A stretch of 64,000 nt of DNA. Source: JBPRGG01 sp051418075 (GTDB lineage Bacteria; Bacteroidota; Bacteroidia; Cytophagales; Cyclobacteriaceae). The stretch lies in NCBI GenBank assembly GCA_051418075.1, contig JBPRGG010000041.1, positions 1 through 64,000 of the forward strand, read 5' to 3'. The notes under the pieces were generated by a model. The model made no database searches, had not been told where the DNA came from, and saw only the letters and a program-made list of their open reading frames with translations. Within the stretch, counting starts at the first letter, position 1, and each line of letters starts with the position of its first letter. Below are positions 16,964-26,293 of this stretch, in pieces. Made by a program: the position numbers and the translations under genes.

Positions 16964-17593
16964 ATGATTAATTACAATACCTCAATTGTTATCATTGAAA
17001 AAAACCAGGATTTACAATACGTTTACCGGGTATTGTTGGAAACAGTTCAGGACTATTTCCTGGCTGGTATCTATGGGTCTTCATCAGAATTTCTGAAGCA
17101 GCATAAGAATTATTTGCCGGATGTGGTGATCATTGATCTGGACCTGCCGGACCAGGAAGGAATGAAACTGGTCAAATACATCAAACAAATTAATCATAAA
17201 CAGCAAATCCTAGTCCTGTCATCCCAGCAGGAAAAAGACCTTATTCTGGAAGCCTTTCGAAATGGCGCCATGGGTTATATCTATAAAAAAGAAGGCCCCG
17301 TCGCTCTACTGCAAGGTTTGGAAGAATTAATGAATGGTGGAGCGCCATTAAGCCCTCAGGTGGCCAAAAAGATTATTACCTCCTTTCATAAAAACTATGA
17401 CCATCCTTTTACAAGACGCGAAATGCAGGTATTGGATCTTTTTGCTCAAGGTTATAACCCTAAAAAAATCAGCCAAATACTGGAAATAAGTTTTGATACG
17501 GTAAAAACTTATAGTAAAAATATTTACTCCAAGTTGCAAGTTTCCAGCCGGGTAGACGCTATTGAAAAAGCCAGAAAATGTAATTTTATTTAA
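16964..17593 (+). CDS. LuxR/NarL-type response regulator
   Basis: 209-residue two-component output protein. Receiver domain about 7-125 with phospho-acceptor Asp58 (VVIIDLDLP), SS switch residues (LVLSSQQ) and Lys in GYIYKKEG. The C-terminal LuxR helix-turn-helix is at about 148-206 (FTRREMQVLDLFAQGYNPKKIS, TVKTYSKNIYSKL). The acidic pocket is unusual: the first strand ends IIEKNQ, so only one acidic residue (Glu12) is followed by Lys rather than a second acid. No kinase adjoins it. It precedes the SusCD operon in the same direction after 479 bases and may control it. Confidence 0.85.
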   Translation: MINYNTSIVIIEKNQDLQYVYRVLLETVQDYFLAGIYGSSSEFLKQHKNYLPDVVIIDLDLPDQEGMKLVKYIKQINHKQQILVLSSQQEKDLILEAFRNGAMGYIYKKEGPVALLQGLEELMNGGAPLSPQVAKKIITSFHKNYDHPFTRREMQVLDLFAQGYNPKKISQILEISFDTVKTYSKNIYSKLQVSSRVDAIEKARKCNFI

Positions 17594-17610
17594 TTCAAGT
17601 ATAAAGCAAT

Positions 17611-17633
17611 GGAGGAGTTTATACCTCCTTTTT
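17611..17633 (+). terminator. Weak terminator after the response regulator
   Basis: GGAGG (17611-17615) pairs with CCTCC (17624-17628) and is followed by five T. It lies 17 bases after the response regulator stop. The stem is short, so efficiency is uncertain. Confidence 0.4.
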
Positions 17634-17836
17634 CCCGCCCATTTTTAATAAGCAGGTACACTCGGTTTTTAACCAGATCCTGCATCAATCTATAATTTGT
17701 TGAATAAATAAATGGCAAAACAAACCTGTACAAGGAAACAACAAACAGGGGATAAAATGCTTTCATAAACATGTTTTAAGATATTTTGTATGGCACCAAT
17801 CCAAATTATAGAATTGTATCAAAATTATATTTTGAA

Positions 17837-17850
17837 CCAGGTGAACCTGG
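17837..17850. promoter_or_regulatory. 14-bp perfect palindrome upstream of SusC
   Basis: CCAGGT-GA-ACCTGG, two perfect 6-bp arms, 223 bases before the SusC start. It could be an operator for a dimeric regulator such as the LuxR-type protein encoded just upstream. The rest of the 479-base gap (17594-18072) is AT-rich, with no gene or recognisable Bacteroidota promoter pair that I could support. Confidence 0.25.
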
Positions 17851-18072
17851 AGCGTCCTAACCTAAACTTTTTTATGATTTTGTCCCAACTAAACGGGTTT
17901 AATTTTTTCAAATTTGTAATTTTTGACTGTATTAATAAAATATTGTCAATTTCATTGCATTGCAACCTGTTTTATGACTTCAATGCACTCTCCTCCTCCA
18001 ATTCGGGGGATTTATATTCCTTTCCTTTTATACATATTTGCTTTAATCGAATTTGTTTTTATTCACCTTAAA

Positions 18073-21000
18073 ATGTTTATTATGCAAAAATGCTTTACGC
18101 TTATTTTATTATTGTTCCTTACCAGTGCAGGCTACGGCCAGTTCTCCATTACCGGAGAAGTAGTAGTAGATGACACAGGTGAACCTTTACCAGGAGTAAA
18201 TGTGCTTTTAAAAGGAACAAATGTTGGTACCGTTACTGATGTTAATGGTTTTTATAGTCTGCAAGTTCCAGATGGTACCGGAACTTTACAATTTTCATTT
18301 ATCGGATTGCAATCCAAAGAAGTAGCCATCAACAATCGAAGTATTATTGATATACAATTGACCCAGGATATTCAGCAACTGGGAGAAATTGTTGTGACAG
18401 CATTAGGTATTGAAAGACAAGAAGCCTCCTTAGGTTATGCCGTGCAGGATGTGGATGCAGATGAATTGCTGAAAGCCCGGGAAACAAACATAGCTAACTC
18501 TCTGGCAGGAAAAGTTGCCGGTGTGGCTGTAACGCAATCCACCAGTGGTCCCGGTGCCTCCACCAGAATCGTGATCCGTGGAAATAGCTCTATTGCCGGA
18601 AATAATCAACCGTTGTATGTGATAGATGGAGTACCTATTTCCAATTCTAACATCTCCTCTGTAGACCGGTTCACTTCACCGGATTATGGAAACCGTATTA
18701 CTGATATTAATCCCGATGATATTGCTAAAATGACAATCCTGAAAGGTCCATCCGCTACCGCCCTTTACGGACAGCGCGCTGCCAATGGGGCCATCATCAT
18801 TACCACCAAAAAAGGGAAAAAAGATCAAAAAACCAGTATTACGATCAATTCCAGTGTCAGATTTGATAATCCGTTGCGTTTACCTGATTACCAGAATGTG
18901 TATGGTCAGGGCAGTCAGGCTAAGCTGGACAGCGCCAGTTCGGCTAATTTTGGTCCGATGATGGATGGACGCACCTTTATCAATGCCAATGGCAACCAGG
19001 ATATCTACCAGGCTTACCCTGATAACATCTCCGAATTTTATGAAACCGGCAAGACCATTATTAACAGTGTTTCTTTGCAAGGAGGCGGAGAAAAAAGTGC
19101 TTACCGGTTTGGGCTGACCAATCTTGACCAGGCAGGCATTGCCCCCAATACCAATCTGAACCGGATCAACCTTAACCTCAATGCCTCCCAGGAATTTTCA
19201 AACAAGTTCTATTCTTCAGTGGGAGCCAATTATATCAGGACCAGAAATACCGGAAGGGTGATCAATGGTTTTAACAGTGATGATGCAGTAGCATCAGTGA
19301 TTTCATTTATGCCCAGAAATTTCAGCAATGATTCTCTGCGTAATTTTAAGCAACCGGATGGCAGTCCCCGCTACTTTCTGGGATTATCCCAAAATCCATA
19401 CTGGACATTAAATGAAAATGTTTTTACTTCTAACCTAGACCGGCTGATCGGTTTTGGACAAATAGGATTTAGGCCTTATGAATGGCTGGATATATCCTGG
19501 AAAGTAGGTATCGACCTTTATACCGAAAGAAGGAAAAAGCTTTCTGCCGTAGGTTCTGTAGGCCAGGCATCCGGAGGTTTCTGGACTGATGATATTTTTG
19601 AAGAACAGATCAACTCCGACTTTTTCATCAACATCAACCGGAATATCAATCCGGACCTGGGCTTCAGCCTATTATTAGGCCATAATGTCAATGAACAATA
19701 TGTGCAAAGCGCCTTTAACCGGGCTCAGGAATTGACAGATCCTCTTTTGTATATTCCTGATAATGCCCGTATTAATACACCGGAATTCGAAGTAGTAAAT
19801 CATATCCGGATTATAGGTCTGTTTTTTGACCTGGGTCTTTCCTACAAGGATTATCTGTATCTGAATATTACCGGCAGAAATGACTGGAATTCAACACTGC
19901 CCAAAGAAAACAATTCTTTCTTCTATCCCAGTGTAAGTGCCAGCGCCATCCTGTCGGATATGTTTGTCATTAATTCGTCCATTTTATCACTGGCTAAACT
20001 AAGAGCCAATGTTTCCCAGGTAGGTTCAGGCACAGATGCTTATCAATTGGGTTTCACTTATTTGCCTCAGACCAGTATTTTTCAATTATTCACAGTGGAC
20101 AACAGCTATCCTTTCCGGGGTATACCTGGCTTTGAAGGAACAGATTTGCAGCCTCCACCACCGGGGACCCTGCAACCGGAAATTTCCACTTCATGGGAGA
20201 TCGGTACTGATCTGAGATTTTTCAATAACAGGATAGGATTGGATTTCACCTATTATAATGTAACCACTACAGATCAGATCCTGACCCTGACCACCCCCAG
20301 CAGTACTGGTTTCACCCAGGCCCTGGTCAATGCAGGCACGGTTGTCAACCGGGGAATAGAATTGATGCTTAATGCTCGTCCCATTTATGGACCTGATTTC
20401 AACTGGGTCACCAGTGCGAACTTTGCCCGCAATCGTAATGAAACCACTGAATTACCGGAAGGGTATGATTTTGTGGAAGTTCCTGGTACCAGAACTGATC
20501 CTACGCTGAGGGCCTATTTGAATGAACCCACCGGTGCCATTGTGGGATCAGGCTGGCGCAGAGACAGTGAAGGTAATCTTTTAATAAATCCTGAAACTGG
20601 TTTACGCCTACCGATAAATGACCAGATCATTGGCAATGTCACCCCGGATTTTCAATTAGGATGGCAAAACGAAATTTCCTACAAGGGCATTTCTTTGAGC
20701 TTCCTGCTGGATTGGCGCCAGGGAGGCCAGCTACATTCCCAGACCGTGCAGGATCTAAGGGCAGGCGGACATGTGACAGAGACCCTGGATCGGGACGTGG
20801 CCTACATTGATAATGGAGTCATTCTGTTGGAGGAAGATGATCAGGGAAATGCTATCAGTACCCGCCCCAATGACATCCCCATTACCTATCAGCAATTTTG
20901 GGGTCAGCAAAATGTTGTGGATGAAGAGGGTGTTTTTGATGCCACTTATGTAAAATTAAGAGAAGCCAGATTCAGTTATTCATTACCACAAGCCTGGCTG

Positions 21001-21186
21001 GAGAACAGTCCCTTCGGAAACATTGAAATCGGTATAGAAGGTCGCAACCTGGCCCTGCTGTTTAGTAAAATTCCTCATATTGACCCGGAGGTGAGTTTCT
21101 ATGGCCCCACCAATGCACAGGGTATAGAAGCTTATAACATGCCATCAACCCGTTCATTTGGAGGAAATGTTAAAATCACTTTTTAA
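18073..21186 (+). CDS. SusC/RagA-type TonB-dependent outer-membrane transporter
   Basis: Outer-membrane channel that imports a glycan or peptide with its SusD partner, energised by TonB. Order: signal peptide (MQKCFTLILLLFLTSAGYGQ), carboxypeptidase-regulatory-like domain (GEVVVDDTGEPLPGVNVLLKG, then VTDVNGFYSL), plug domain with the family signature around GVAVTQSTSGPGASTRIVIRG and YVIDGVP, and a beta barrel to the end (SFGGNVKITF). About 1037 residues, normal for SusC. The ATG at 18073 (or 18082) begins the signal peptide; the earlier in-frame ATG at 17923 would add 50 unlikely residues. First gene of a three-gene operon. Substrate unknown: no glycoside hydrolase adjoins. Confidence 0.95.
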   Translation: MFIMQKCFTLILLLFLTSAGYGQFSITGEVVVDDTGEPLPGVNVLLKGTNVGTVTDVNGFYSLQVPDGTGTLQFSFIGLQSKEVAINNRSIIDIQLTQDIQQLGEIVVTALGIERQEASLGYAVQDVDADELLKARETNIANSLAGKVAGVAVTQSTSGPGASTRIVIRGNSSIAGNNQPLYVIDGVPISNSNISSVDRFTSPDYGNRITDINPDDIAKMTILKGPSATALYGQRAANGAIIITTKKGKKDQKTSITINSSVRFDNPLRLPDYQNVYGQGSQAKLDSASSANFGPMMDGRTFINANGNQDIYQAYPDNISEFYETGKTIINSVSLQGGGEKSAYRFGLTNLDQAGIAPNTNLNRINLNLNASQEFSNKFYSSVGANYIRTRNTGRVINGFNSDDAVASVISFMPRNFSNDSLRNFKQPDGSPRYFLGLSQNPYWTLNENVFTSNLDRLIGFGQIGFRPYEWLDISWKVGIDLYTERRKKLSAVGSVGQASGGFWTDDIFEEQINSDFFININRNINPDLGFSLLLGHNVNEQYVQSAFNRAQELTDPLLYIPDNARINTPEFEVVNHIRIIGLFFDLGLSYKDYLYLNITGRNDWNSTLPKENNSFFYPSVSASAILSDMFVINSSILSLAKLRANVSQVGSGTDAYQLGFTYLPQTSIFQLFTVDNSYPFRGIPGFEGTDLQPPPPGTLQPEISTSWEIGTDLRFFNNRIGLDFTYYNVTTTDQILTLTTPSSTGFTQALVNAGTVVNRGIELMLNARPIYGPDFNWVTSANFARNRNETTELPEGYDFVEVPGTRTDPTLRAYLNEPTGAIVGSGWRRDSEGNLLINPETGLRLPINDQIIGNVTPDFQLGWQNEISYKGISLSFLLDWRQGGQLHSQTVQDLRAGGHVTETLDRDVAYIDNGVILLEEDDQGNAISTRPNDIPITYQQFWGQQNVVDEEGVFDATYVKLREARFSYSLPQAWLENSPFGNIEIGIEGRNLALLFSKIPHIDPEVSFYGPTNAQGIEAYNMPSTRSFGGNVKITF

Positions 21187-21199
21187 AAAGAAGAAAACT

Positions 21200-22684
21200 A
21201 TGAAGATAAAGAAACTCATTTTATTCATTTTAGCTGCATTTTGGTTCAGCGCTTGCGACGAGTATCTGGATATCAATGAAAATCCCAATCGCTCCACTGA
21301 GGTGCCAGCTGGCACCCTGCTAACCAACTCTGCTATTTCCCTGTCACAGGTTCGATTGACAACCCTGAATCCTGATGCTGCCGCCTATATCCATCACTGG
21401 AAGCCGATTGTCGTTTTAACCGGCCCTGATATTTATGATTATAGTCCTATTGGAAACAATAACTTCTGGACCTTCACATTCTATACCGATGTGATTAAAG
21501 ATCTGAATCTGGCCATTCTGCAGGAACGGGAAGAAGGCAATGACAATGCTGTAGCTCAATTATTGATTACACAGGCTTTCGGTTGGATGCATGGAGTGGA
21601 CCGGTGGGGTGAAATGCCCTTTACCGAATCAAATGTACCTGGCATTACAGCTCCACAATTTGATACCGGAGATGTAATTTATCAAGGTATCATTGATATT
21701 CTGGATGAAGCTATTAGTCTGATCGACCTGTCACAACCCCAGGAACCGTTCACCATCGTGGAATTTGATCCTTTATACGGAGGCAACATCAGAAATTGGC
21801 TTGCTTTTGCCAACTCAATGAAACTGAGGGTCTTGATGCGTGTATCCAGTGTAGAGGATCGTAGTCAGGACATTTCACAACTTCTGAACAGCAGTGCTGA
21901 ATTCATTGATGATATTAATGGGTCTGAAAATGCCGAATTTGAGTATGTTGCTGCCCGGGAAAATCAGAATTTTGACTATGCCACTTTTGATAATTTCACC
22001 CAGTTTGGATCATTTCAATTGGATGCCAATGGTAACCGGGCTCATCAACGCTGGCGTTTAGCCTCCCGTACCCTGGTAGACATCCTGAAACAATACAATG
22101 ACCCCCGAATGGATGCTTTTTATCAGCCCAACATTACCAATACGGGAGAAATTACCGGCGCTTTGAATGGTGCTTCTCCCCTACCACCGGTCAACGAAAG
22201 AGGCTTTGTCAGCTTATTTTACATCCGACAGGATAAATCCGATGAATGGTTCCTGGCAGCAGAACAATTCCTGCTGGAAGCAGAAGCCTATGCCCGTGGC
22301 CTGGTATCAGGTGCAGGTATGACTGAAGCCCAGGAGGCTTTAACCAATGGCGTACAAGCTTCACTCAATCATTTTGATGGTTCAGATTTTGAGATTGAAC
22401 AGACCTCTAAACAGGAATTCATTGACAACCTGCCTGACCTGAATAATATATCAAATCCGGTTGAATTTATCCAGTTACAACAATACATCATTCATTTCTA
22501 TAACAGCAATGAAGCCTGGTCAAACTGGCGCCGTACCAAAGTACCTGATTTACCGGTTCCGGTAGGTGCCCCCATAGAAACCATCATTCGCCGGGTAGAG
22601 ATCCCGTCAGGAGAACTGGAAAATAATCCCAATGCGCCGGCAGTTTCCCCCCTGATCGATGTACCTGTTTATTTTGAACCTTAA
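21200..22684 (+). CDS. SusD/RagB-type substrate-binding lipoprotein
   Basis: Surface lipoprotein that caps the SusC channel and binds substrate. Signal peptide with lipobox FWFSAC, then DEYLDINENPN, the hallmark start of SusD proteins. The body shows helix-rich TPR-like features, including FGWMHGVDRWGEMPFTE and WFLAAEQFLLEAEAYARG. Length 494 is normal. It belongs to the SusD-like subfamily annotated as nutrient-binding outer-membrane lipoprotein. Start: the ATG at 21200, 13 bases after SusC, fits the signal peptide; the ATG at 21158 overlaps SusC and adds Lys-rich residues. Confidence 0.93.
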   Translation: MKIKKLILFILAAFWFSACDEYLDINENPNRSTEVPAGTLLTNSAISLSQVRLTTLNPDAAAYIHHWKPIVVLTGPDIYDYSPIGNNNFWTFTFYTDVIKDLNLAILQEREEGNDNAVAQLLITQAFGWMHGVDRWGEMPFTESNVPGITAPQFDTGDVIYQGIIDILDEAISLIDLSQPQEPFTIVEFDPLYGGNIRNWLAFANSMKLRVLMRVSSVEDRSQDISQLLNSSAEFIDDINGSENAEFEYVAARENQNFDYATFDNFTQFGSFQLDANGNRAHQRWRLASRTLVDILKQYNDPRMDAFYQPNITNTGEITGALNGASPLPPVNERGFVSLFYIRQDKSDEWFLAAEQFLLEAEAYARGLVSGAGMTEAQEALTNGVQASLNHFDGSDFEIEQTSKQEFIDNLPDLNNISNPVEFIQLQQYIIHFYNSNEAWSNWRRTKVPDLPVPVGAPIETIIRRVEIPSGELENNPNAPAVSPLIDVPVYFEP

Positions 22685-22695
22685 AAAATGCAATA

Positions 22696-23217
22696 ATGAA
22701 TTATTTAAATAAACTTATCATCATTATACTTGCCTCCGGATTTGTCTGGGCCTGTGAAGAAATTGAAAATCCGGTGGACGAACTGGAAACCCAGGGCCTG
22801 TTTGTTCAGTATGGAGCCGGTTTACCTGATACAGCAGTGGTAACTGAAGGAGAGGTTCTAACTCGATATTTAGCCCTGCAGGCACCCATCAGTTTTGAAA
22901 CAGACCTTACTGCTACTTTAAGTTTATCAGGAAGCGGCACATCACTTTCTGACTTTCAGGTATCCGGCCAGGATGTGCAAAGCCAGACGGAAAACGAACT
23001 TTCTGTGATCATTCCTTTCATCCCCACTAATGGAGAAGACCTGGTAGCAGACCAGACTTTTCTCAATTTTAATTTTCCCACTGACGATGTATCGGATGGC
23101 ACTAAATATGTGACTATGATACTGGAAGGGGCCACCGGACCAAATGGCATTGATTTACTAGGAGGTCGGGGAAACCTGAGAAGGAAAATTGTTTTTCAGA
23201 TTTCTGATATAGACTGA
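22696..23217 (+). CDS. SusCD-associated surface lipoprotein
   Basis: 173-residue lipoprotein (signal to FVWAC, Cys20) encoded 11 bases after SusD and before the operon terminator. The mature part is beta-rich with strand patterns like those of DUF4843/Calx-beta-type domains (FVQYGAGLPDTAVVTEGE, TATLSLSGSGTSLSDFQV, TKYVTMILEGA). Such small lipoproteins in SusCD operons often act as extra surface glycan- or ligand-binding proteins. No catalytic motif. Function inferred from position only. Confidence 0.7.
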   Translation: MNYLNKLIIIILASGFVWACEEIENPVDELETQGLFVQYGAGLPDTAVVTEGEVLTRYLALQAPISFETDLTATLSLSGSGTSLSDFQVSGQDVQSQTENELSVIIPFIPTNGEDLVADQTFLNFNFPTDDVSDGTKYVTMILEGATGPNGIDLLGGRGNLRRKIVFQISDID

Positions 23218-23237
23218 CTATCTTTATACACCTCAAA

Positions 23238-23268
23238 AAAGGCCTGGATCATTCCGGGTCTTTTTTTT
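23238..23268 (+). terminator. Rho-independent terminator of the SusCD operon
   Basis: AAAGGCCTGGA (23238-23248) pairs with TCCGGGTCTTT (23253-23263) over 11 positions with two G-T wobbles around loop TCAT, followed by an eight-T run. It is the clearest terminator in the window, 20 bases after the last stop of the operon. Confidence 0.9.
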
Positions 23269-23338
23269 ATCTGAGCAGTTTAAAATTATTTACCGGTTGC
23301 ATTTTTTCTTTGCGCCTTCACCTGCTATCAATACTGCC

Positions 23339-24034
23339 TTATAAAGCTGTTGCTTTTAAATTTTTATACAAACAATCCTGATCTTCACATATATTACACT
23401 GGTAGGCACTGGGCTGTACATCTGGCCCTAACCCAATGATTCCGCTGATAGATTTCAGCGGCTGCATCAAACAGGAAGGGGTAAGATAAATCCCGCTGGC
23501 CCCTTCAGGGAAAAATGAAAACAAGGTTTTTTGCTGATCCAAAGCCCAGTAACAGTAGCCGGGACTATAACGATTGGTCATCCTGTATCCGGGTGGCAAA
23601 TCTTCCTGCATCTGGATCATCACTTCATCCATGGCTTTTTCAACCATCAAAGAACCTAAAAGATCATAGATATAAGCTAAAACCGACTCTCCCTGGTTAG
23701 TTAATTCCTTACTTTTGGTTGAAATGCGGGAGCCTGCTGTACACAAAAATAAAGCAAAGGCCGATGCAGATCTGATCTGCTTATAGATGACTGAATTCAA
23801 AATAATATTCCGCCCTTCCAGTTGAATAATTTTTTCTTTTCGGTCAAAAACCGGATCAAAATTAAAATAAACAGAAGCTTTTATATCTGCCAGTTCAGAA
23901 CCCATAGCCAGTACCTCATCCAGATAACTATGGAAAGGTTCTGGTACTTCCTGCTGGCCATAACCCATTAATGCGGCAAATTCCGGGTAATTAATATCGA
24001 GGGTGTGGTATTCCGGTTCAAAATGTTTGATCAT
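23339..24034 (-). CDS. MetH-type cobalamin reactivation domain protein
   Basis: 231-residue cytoplasmic protein resembling the AdoMet-binding activation domain of vitamin B12-dependent methionine synthase, as a free-standing protein. The AdoMet motif RYSPGY (155-160) is present, followed by SGIYLTPSCLMQPLKSISGIIGLG, also typical of the family. A Cys cluster sits at the end (CNIC...C; Cys213, 216, 221), possibly for metal or redox. In MetH this domain methylates oxidised cob(II)alamin from AdoMet during reductive repair. Here it is the last gene of the corrinoid operon, its ATG overlapping the CobW stop by 4 bases. It should reactivate the operon's corrinoid protein, instead of the ferredoxin-type reactivase of many anaerobes. 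Confidence 0.8.
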   Translation of the reverse strand: MIKHFEPEYHTLDINYPEFAALMGYGQQEVPEPFHSYLDEVLAMGSELADIKASVYFNFDPVFDRKEKIIQLEGRNIILNSVIYKQIRSASAFALFLCTAGSRISTKSKELTNQGESVLAYIYDLLGSLMVEKAMDEVMIQMQEDLPPGYRMTNRYSPGYCYWALDQQKTLFSFFPEGASGIYLTPSCLMQPLKSISGIIGLGPDVQPSAYQCNICEDQDCLYKNLKATAL

Positions 24035-24930
24035 GACAATAGCTTTTTAAAGGATTGGTGCCAGGCAGATAAACTGAATTGATCGGTGATAGCTACCAGT
24101 TCTGTACGTCCCCGGTATGCTGAAGGTGAAATTACAACCTGATCCATCACCGTCTGGACCTGGTGGTTGCTGCCATTATCCAGCCGAATAGTACCTTTGA
24201 TCCGGTAGGACCTGGCGGCAAAATGATGAATCCACTCCTCATACTTATCTGCTGAGGCCTTCCGTGAAGAACGGATGACCATAGAATTTACCTCCGGGCG
24301 ATGTTCAGAAACGCCCTTTAAGGAACTTACAGCGGCTATAAAATTTTCAATTTTATTAAAATCAAAACGGGCATACATCGAAGTCAGAATTTCTGCAGCA
24401 GGATTCAATGCTTCAAGCCGCTGTTTAATATCATCCAGTGGATGGGCTAAATCTGATTTATTGATCAGGATAAGGTCAGCTACCTGGATCTGATGATTTA
24501 AACGGGTAGCCATTTTTTCGATTTTCAGGTAATTCACTGCATCTATCAGGCAAATTGTGGCAGAAAGATATACTTTGTGACTTAGCCCGGGAGAACTAAT
24601 AATTTCAGCCAGGGAAATGGGATCAGCCAGGCCAGATGCCTCAATGATTACCCTGTCCGGATGTACCTCATCAAGGGATGTATTCAGGGCTTCAATGAAA
24701 TTACCCATCATACACAGACAGAAAACAGAGCCATTATTCAATTCCAGCAGCTCATAGCTGCCCTGGGTCCGGCTTATTTCTTCCCCATCTACATTGGCCG
24801 GGGCAAACTCGTTCTGTATAATCAGCAATTTTTCCCGGGGAGCAAAATAATTGATCAATTGTTTTAGCAAAGTGGTTTTGCCACTGCCTAAAAATCCCGT
24901 GATCAGGTGTAAAGGCACTTTCCTGTTCAT
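24031..24930 (-). CDS. CobW/COG0523-family GTPase
   Basis: 299-residue P-loop GTPase of the CobW/UreG/HypB metal-chaperone group. Walker A GFLGSGKTT (12-20), EASGLADP, and the G4 motif NKSD are clear. The family metal-binding site, normally CxCC, reads C71-L-C73-M74, so the third Cys is replaced by Met. A CobW C-terminal domain begins near 200 (VRSEHRPEV-like region, HHFAARSYRIKGTIRL). It lies one base after the UroD-thioredoxin gene and overlaps the reactivation gene, so it probably serves corrinoid or metal loading of this methyltransferase system rather than general zinc homeostasis. That role is inference. Confidence 0.9.
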   Translation of the reverse strand: MNRKVPLHLITGFLGSGKTTLLKQLINYFAPREKLLIIQNEFAPANVDGEEISRTQGSYELLELNNGSVFCLCMMGNFIEALNTSLDEVHPDRVIIEASGLADPISLAEIISSPGLSHKVYLSATICLIDAVNYLKIEKMATRLNHQIQVADLILINKSDLAHPLDDIKQRLEALNPAAEILTSMYARFDFNKIENFIAAVSSLKGVSEHRPEVNSMVIRSSRKASADKYEEWIHHFAARSYRIKGTIRLDNGSNHQVQTVMDQVVISPSAYRGRTELVAITDQFSLSAWHQSFKKLLS

Positions 24931-24931
24931 T

Positions 24932-26293
24932 TCAAATACCTTTTTGCCTGATTTTTTCAGCCATTACTTCGGCAATGGCTTTTTGATGGGGTATCTGGGA
25001 AACAAAGGTGATTTCTCCCTCTATGACCGTTACCGGTACGTTCCTGACCCCTAAACTTTTCATCATCCGTATCCCTTCTTCAGTTTTAATGCTATACTCC
25101 TGGCATACTACCTGAGGTCCAAATACCTGGGCTGCCCGCTGTACTGCTTCCACCATATACTGGCAAGGAGCACAGGATGAGGAGTCCAGCGTGATGATAT
25201 CAACCTGCAGCTTATCTTTGCTCCAGTGATTCGACAGGTCCATAGGTGCAAACCGGTCCTGTTCACGCTGAAGGGTATCGGTAACCTCCTGTAAATAAGG
25301 ATCATTGACCAGTTGACGGATTGCCTGAAGGTTTTCGACTGGGGTTTTCATAGGCAAATCACATCCCGGAGCCAGAATGAATCCATGATCTCCTCCCAAC
25401 TTCATGGTTTCCCAGGCGTGGATTTGGCAAGACTGGGGATTACCCAATAACAGCTCTGTTGTAAGCTGTAAGTTTCCTCCAAAACTGATATTTTGAGCCA
25501 AAGCAACCTCCTTTACATAATCCAATGGGATATTTTCATCAATGGAAATGTTATCCGGCTGACATGCACACATGGCTTCTATATTTTGCTGGGCATAACC
25601 ACACACGAAGAAAGAACTCAAGGCCTGGCTTTCCCGGATATAATTAAATATCTCACTCATGGGTGGATTGACAAACGACTCAAAAGAGAAAGGGTCAATC
25701 TGGCTGGTCATGGGATCAACCAGGGCAATTACATCACATCCTGCTTCCAGATACCATTTACTCATATCCAGGGCAATTTGCTTACAATGATCCAACAATT
25801 CTGTGGTGCCTGCCGGGTCTTCCAGCATCCTGATAAAAATATCGGTACCAGCCAGATGCAGGGCCAGGGTAAACGGACCAGTTACCAGCCCATATAATGC
25901 CACCTCAGGGTGATATTTTTTAATTTCCTGACCAGCCTCCAATACCAGTGAAATCCGCCCCCTGTCCGGACTGAATTCAGGCAGGTCCTCCCACCCTTTC
26001 CCTTCAGCCAGAGGATGGCTGATCACTGCCGGGGGATTATCTTTGCTCCAGTTTAGCTTACAGGATAATGCTTCTGCTTCCAATTGCAAATCAAATAATA
26101 AAGGGATGCCATCCGGCTGATAAAGTTCAATTGCCCGTCTGATCCCATTTACCAGGTTTTGCCGGCTGCTTAAAAATTTATCGGCTTCCAGGTCTAGCAA
26201 GTAGCCGGCATGCACCCCTACAAAAGGTACCCAGGGAATTTGATCCACCGGCTGCAGTTTAAATGCGTTTTTAATTCTTTCTATTGGATTCAT
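24932..26293 (-). CDS. UroD-type methyltransferase fused to a thioredoxin-like domain
   Basis: 453 residues in two parts. Residues 1-340 form a UroD-fold of the MtaA/MtbA type, which moves a methyl group between a corrinoid protein and a thiol or other acceptor. In that family zinc is held by HxC...C. Here the second and third ligands are visible (Cys231 in FFVCGY, Cys311 in LAPGC), but the His is Phe229. Residues 363-450 form a thioredoxin/glutaredoxin-like domain with CAPC (374-377) and the cis-Pro motif NVPVTVI (Pro420). The fusion suggests that the thiol pair either delivers electrons for corrinoid repair or handles a thiol acceptor. The start overlaps the corrinoid-protein stop by 4 bases. 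It is not haem-pathway UroD. Confidence 0.85.
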   Translation of the reverse strand: MNPIERIKNAFKLQPVDQIPWVPFVGVHAGYLLDLEADKFLSSRQNLVNGIRRAIELYQPDGIPLLFDLQLEAEALSCKLNWSKDNPPAVISHPLAEGKGWEDLPEFSPDRGRISLVLEAGQEIKKYHPEVALYGLVTGPFTLALHLAGTDIFIRMLEDPAGTTELLDHCKQIALDMSKWYLEAGCDVIALVDPMTSQIDPFSFESFVNPPMSEIFNYIRESQALSSFFVCGYAQQNIEAMCACQPDNISIDENIPLDYVKEVALAQNISFGGNLQLTTELLLGNPQSCQIHAWETMKLGGDHGFILAPGCDLPMKTPVENLQAIRQLVNDPYLQEVTDTLQREQDRFAPMDLSNHWSKDKLQVDIITLDSSSCAPCQYMVEAVQRAAQVFGPQVVCQEYSIKTEEGIRMMKSLGVRNVPVTVIEGEITFVSQIPHQKAIAEVMAEKIRQKGI

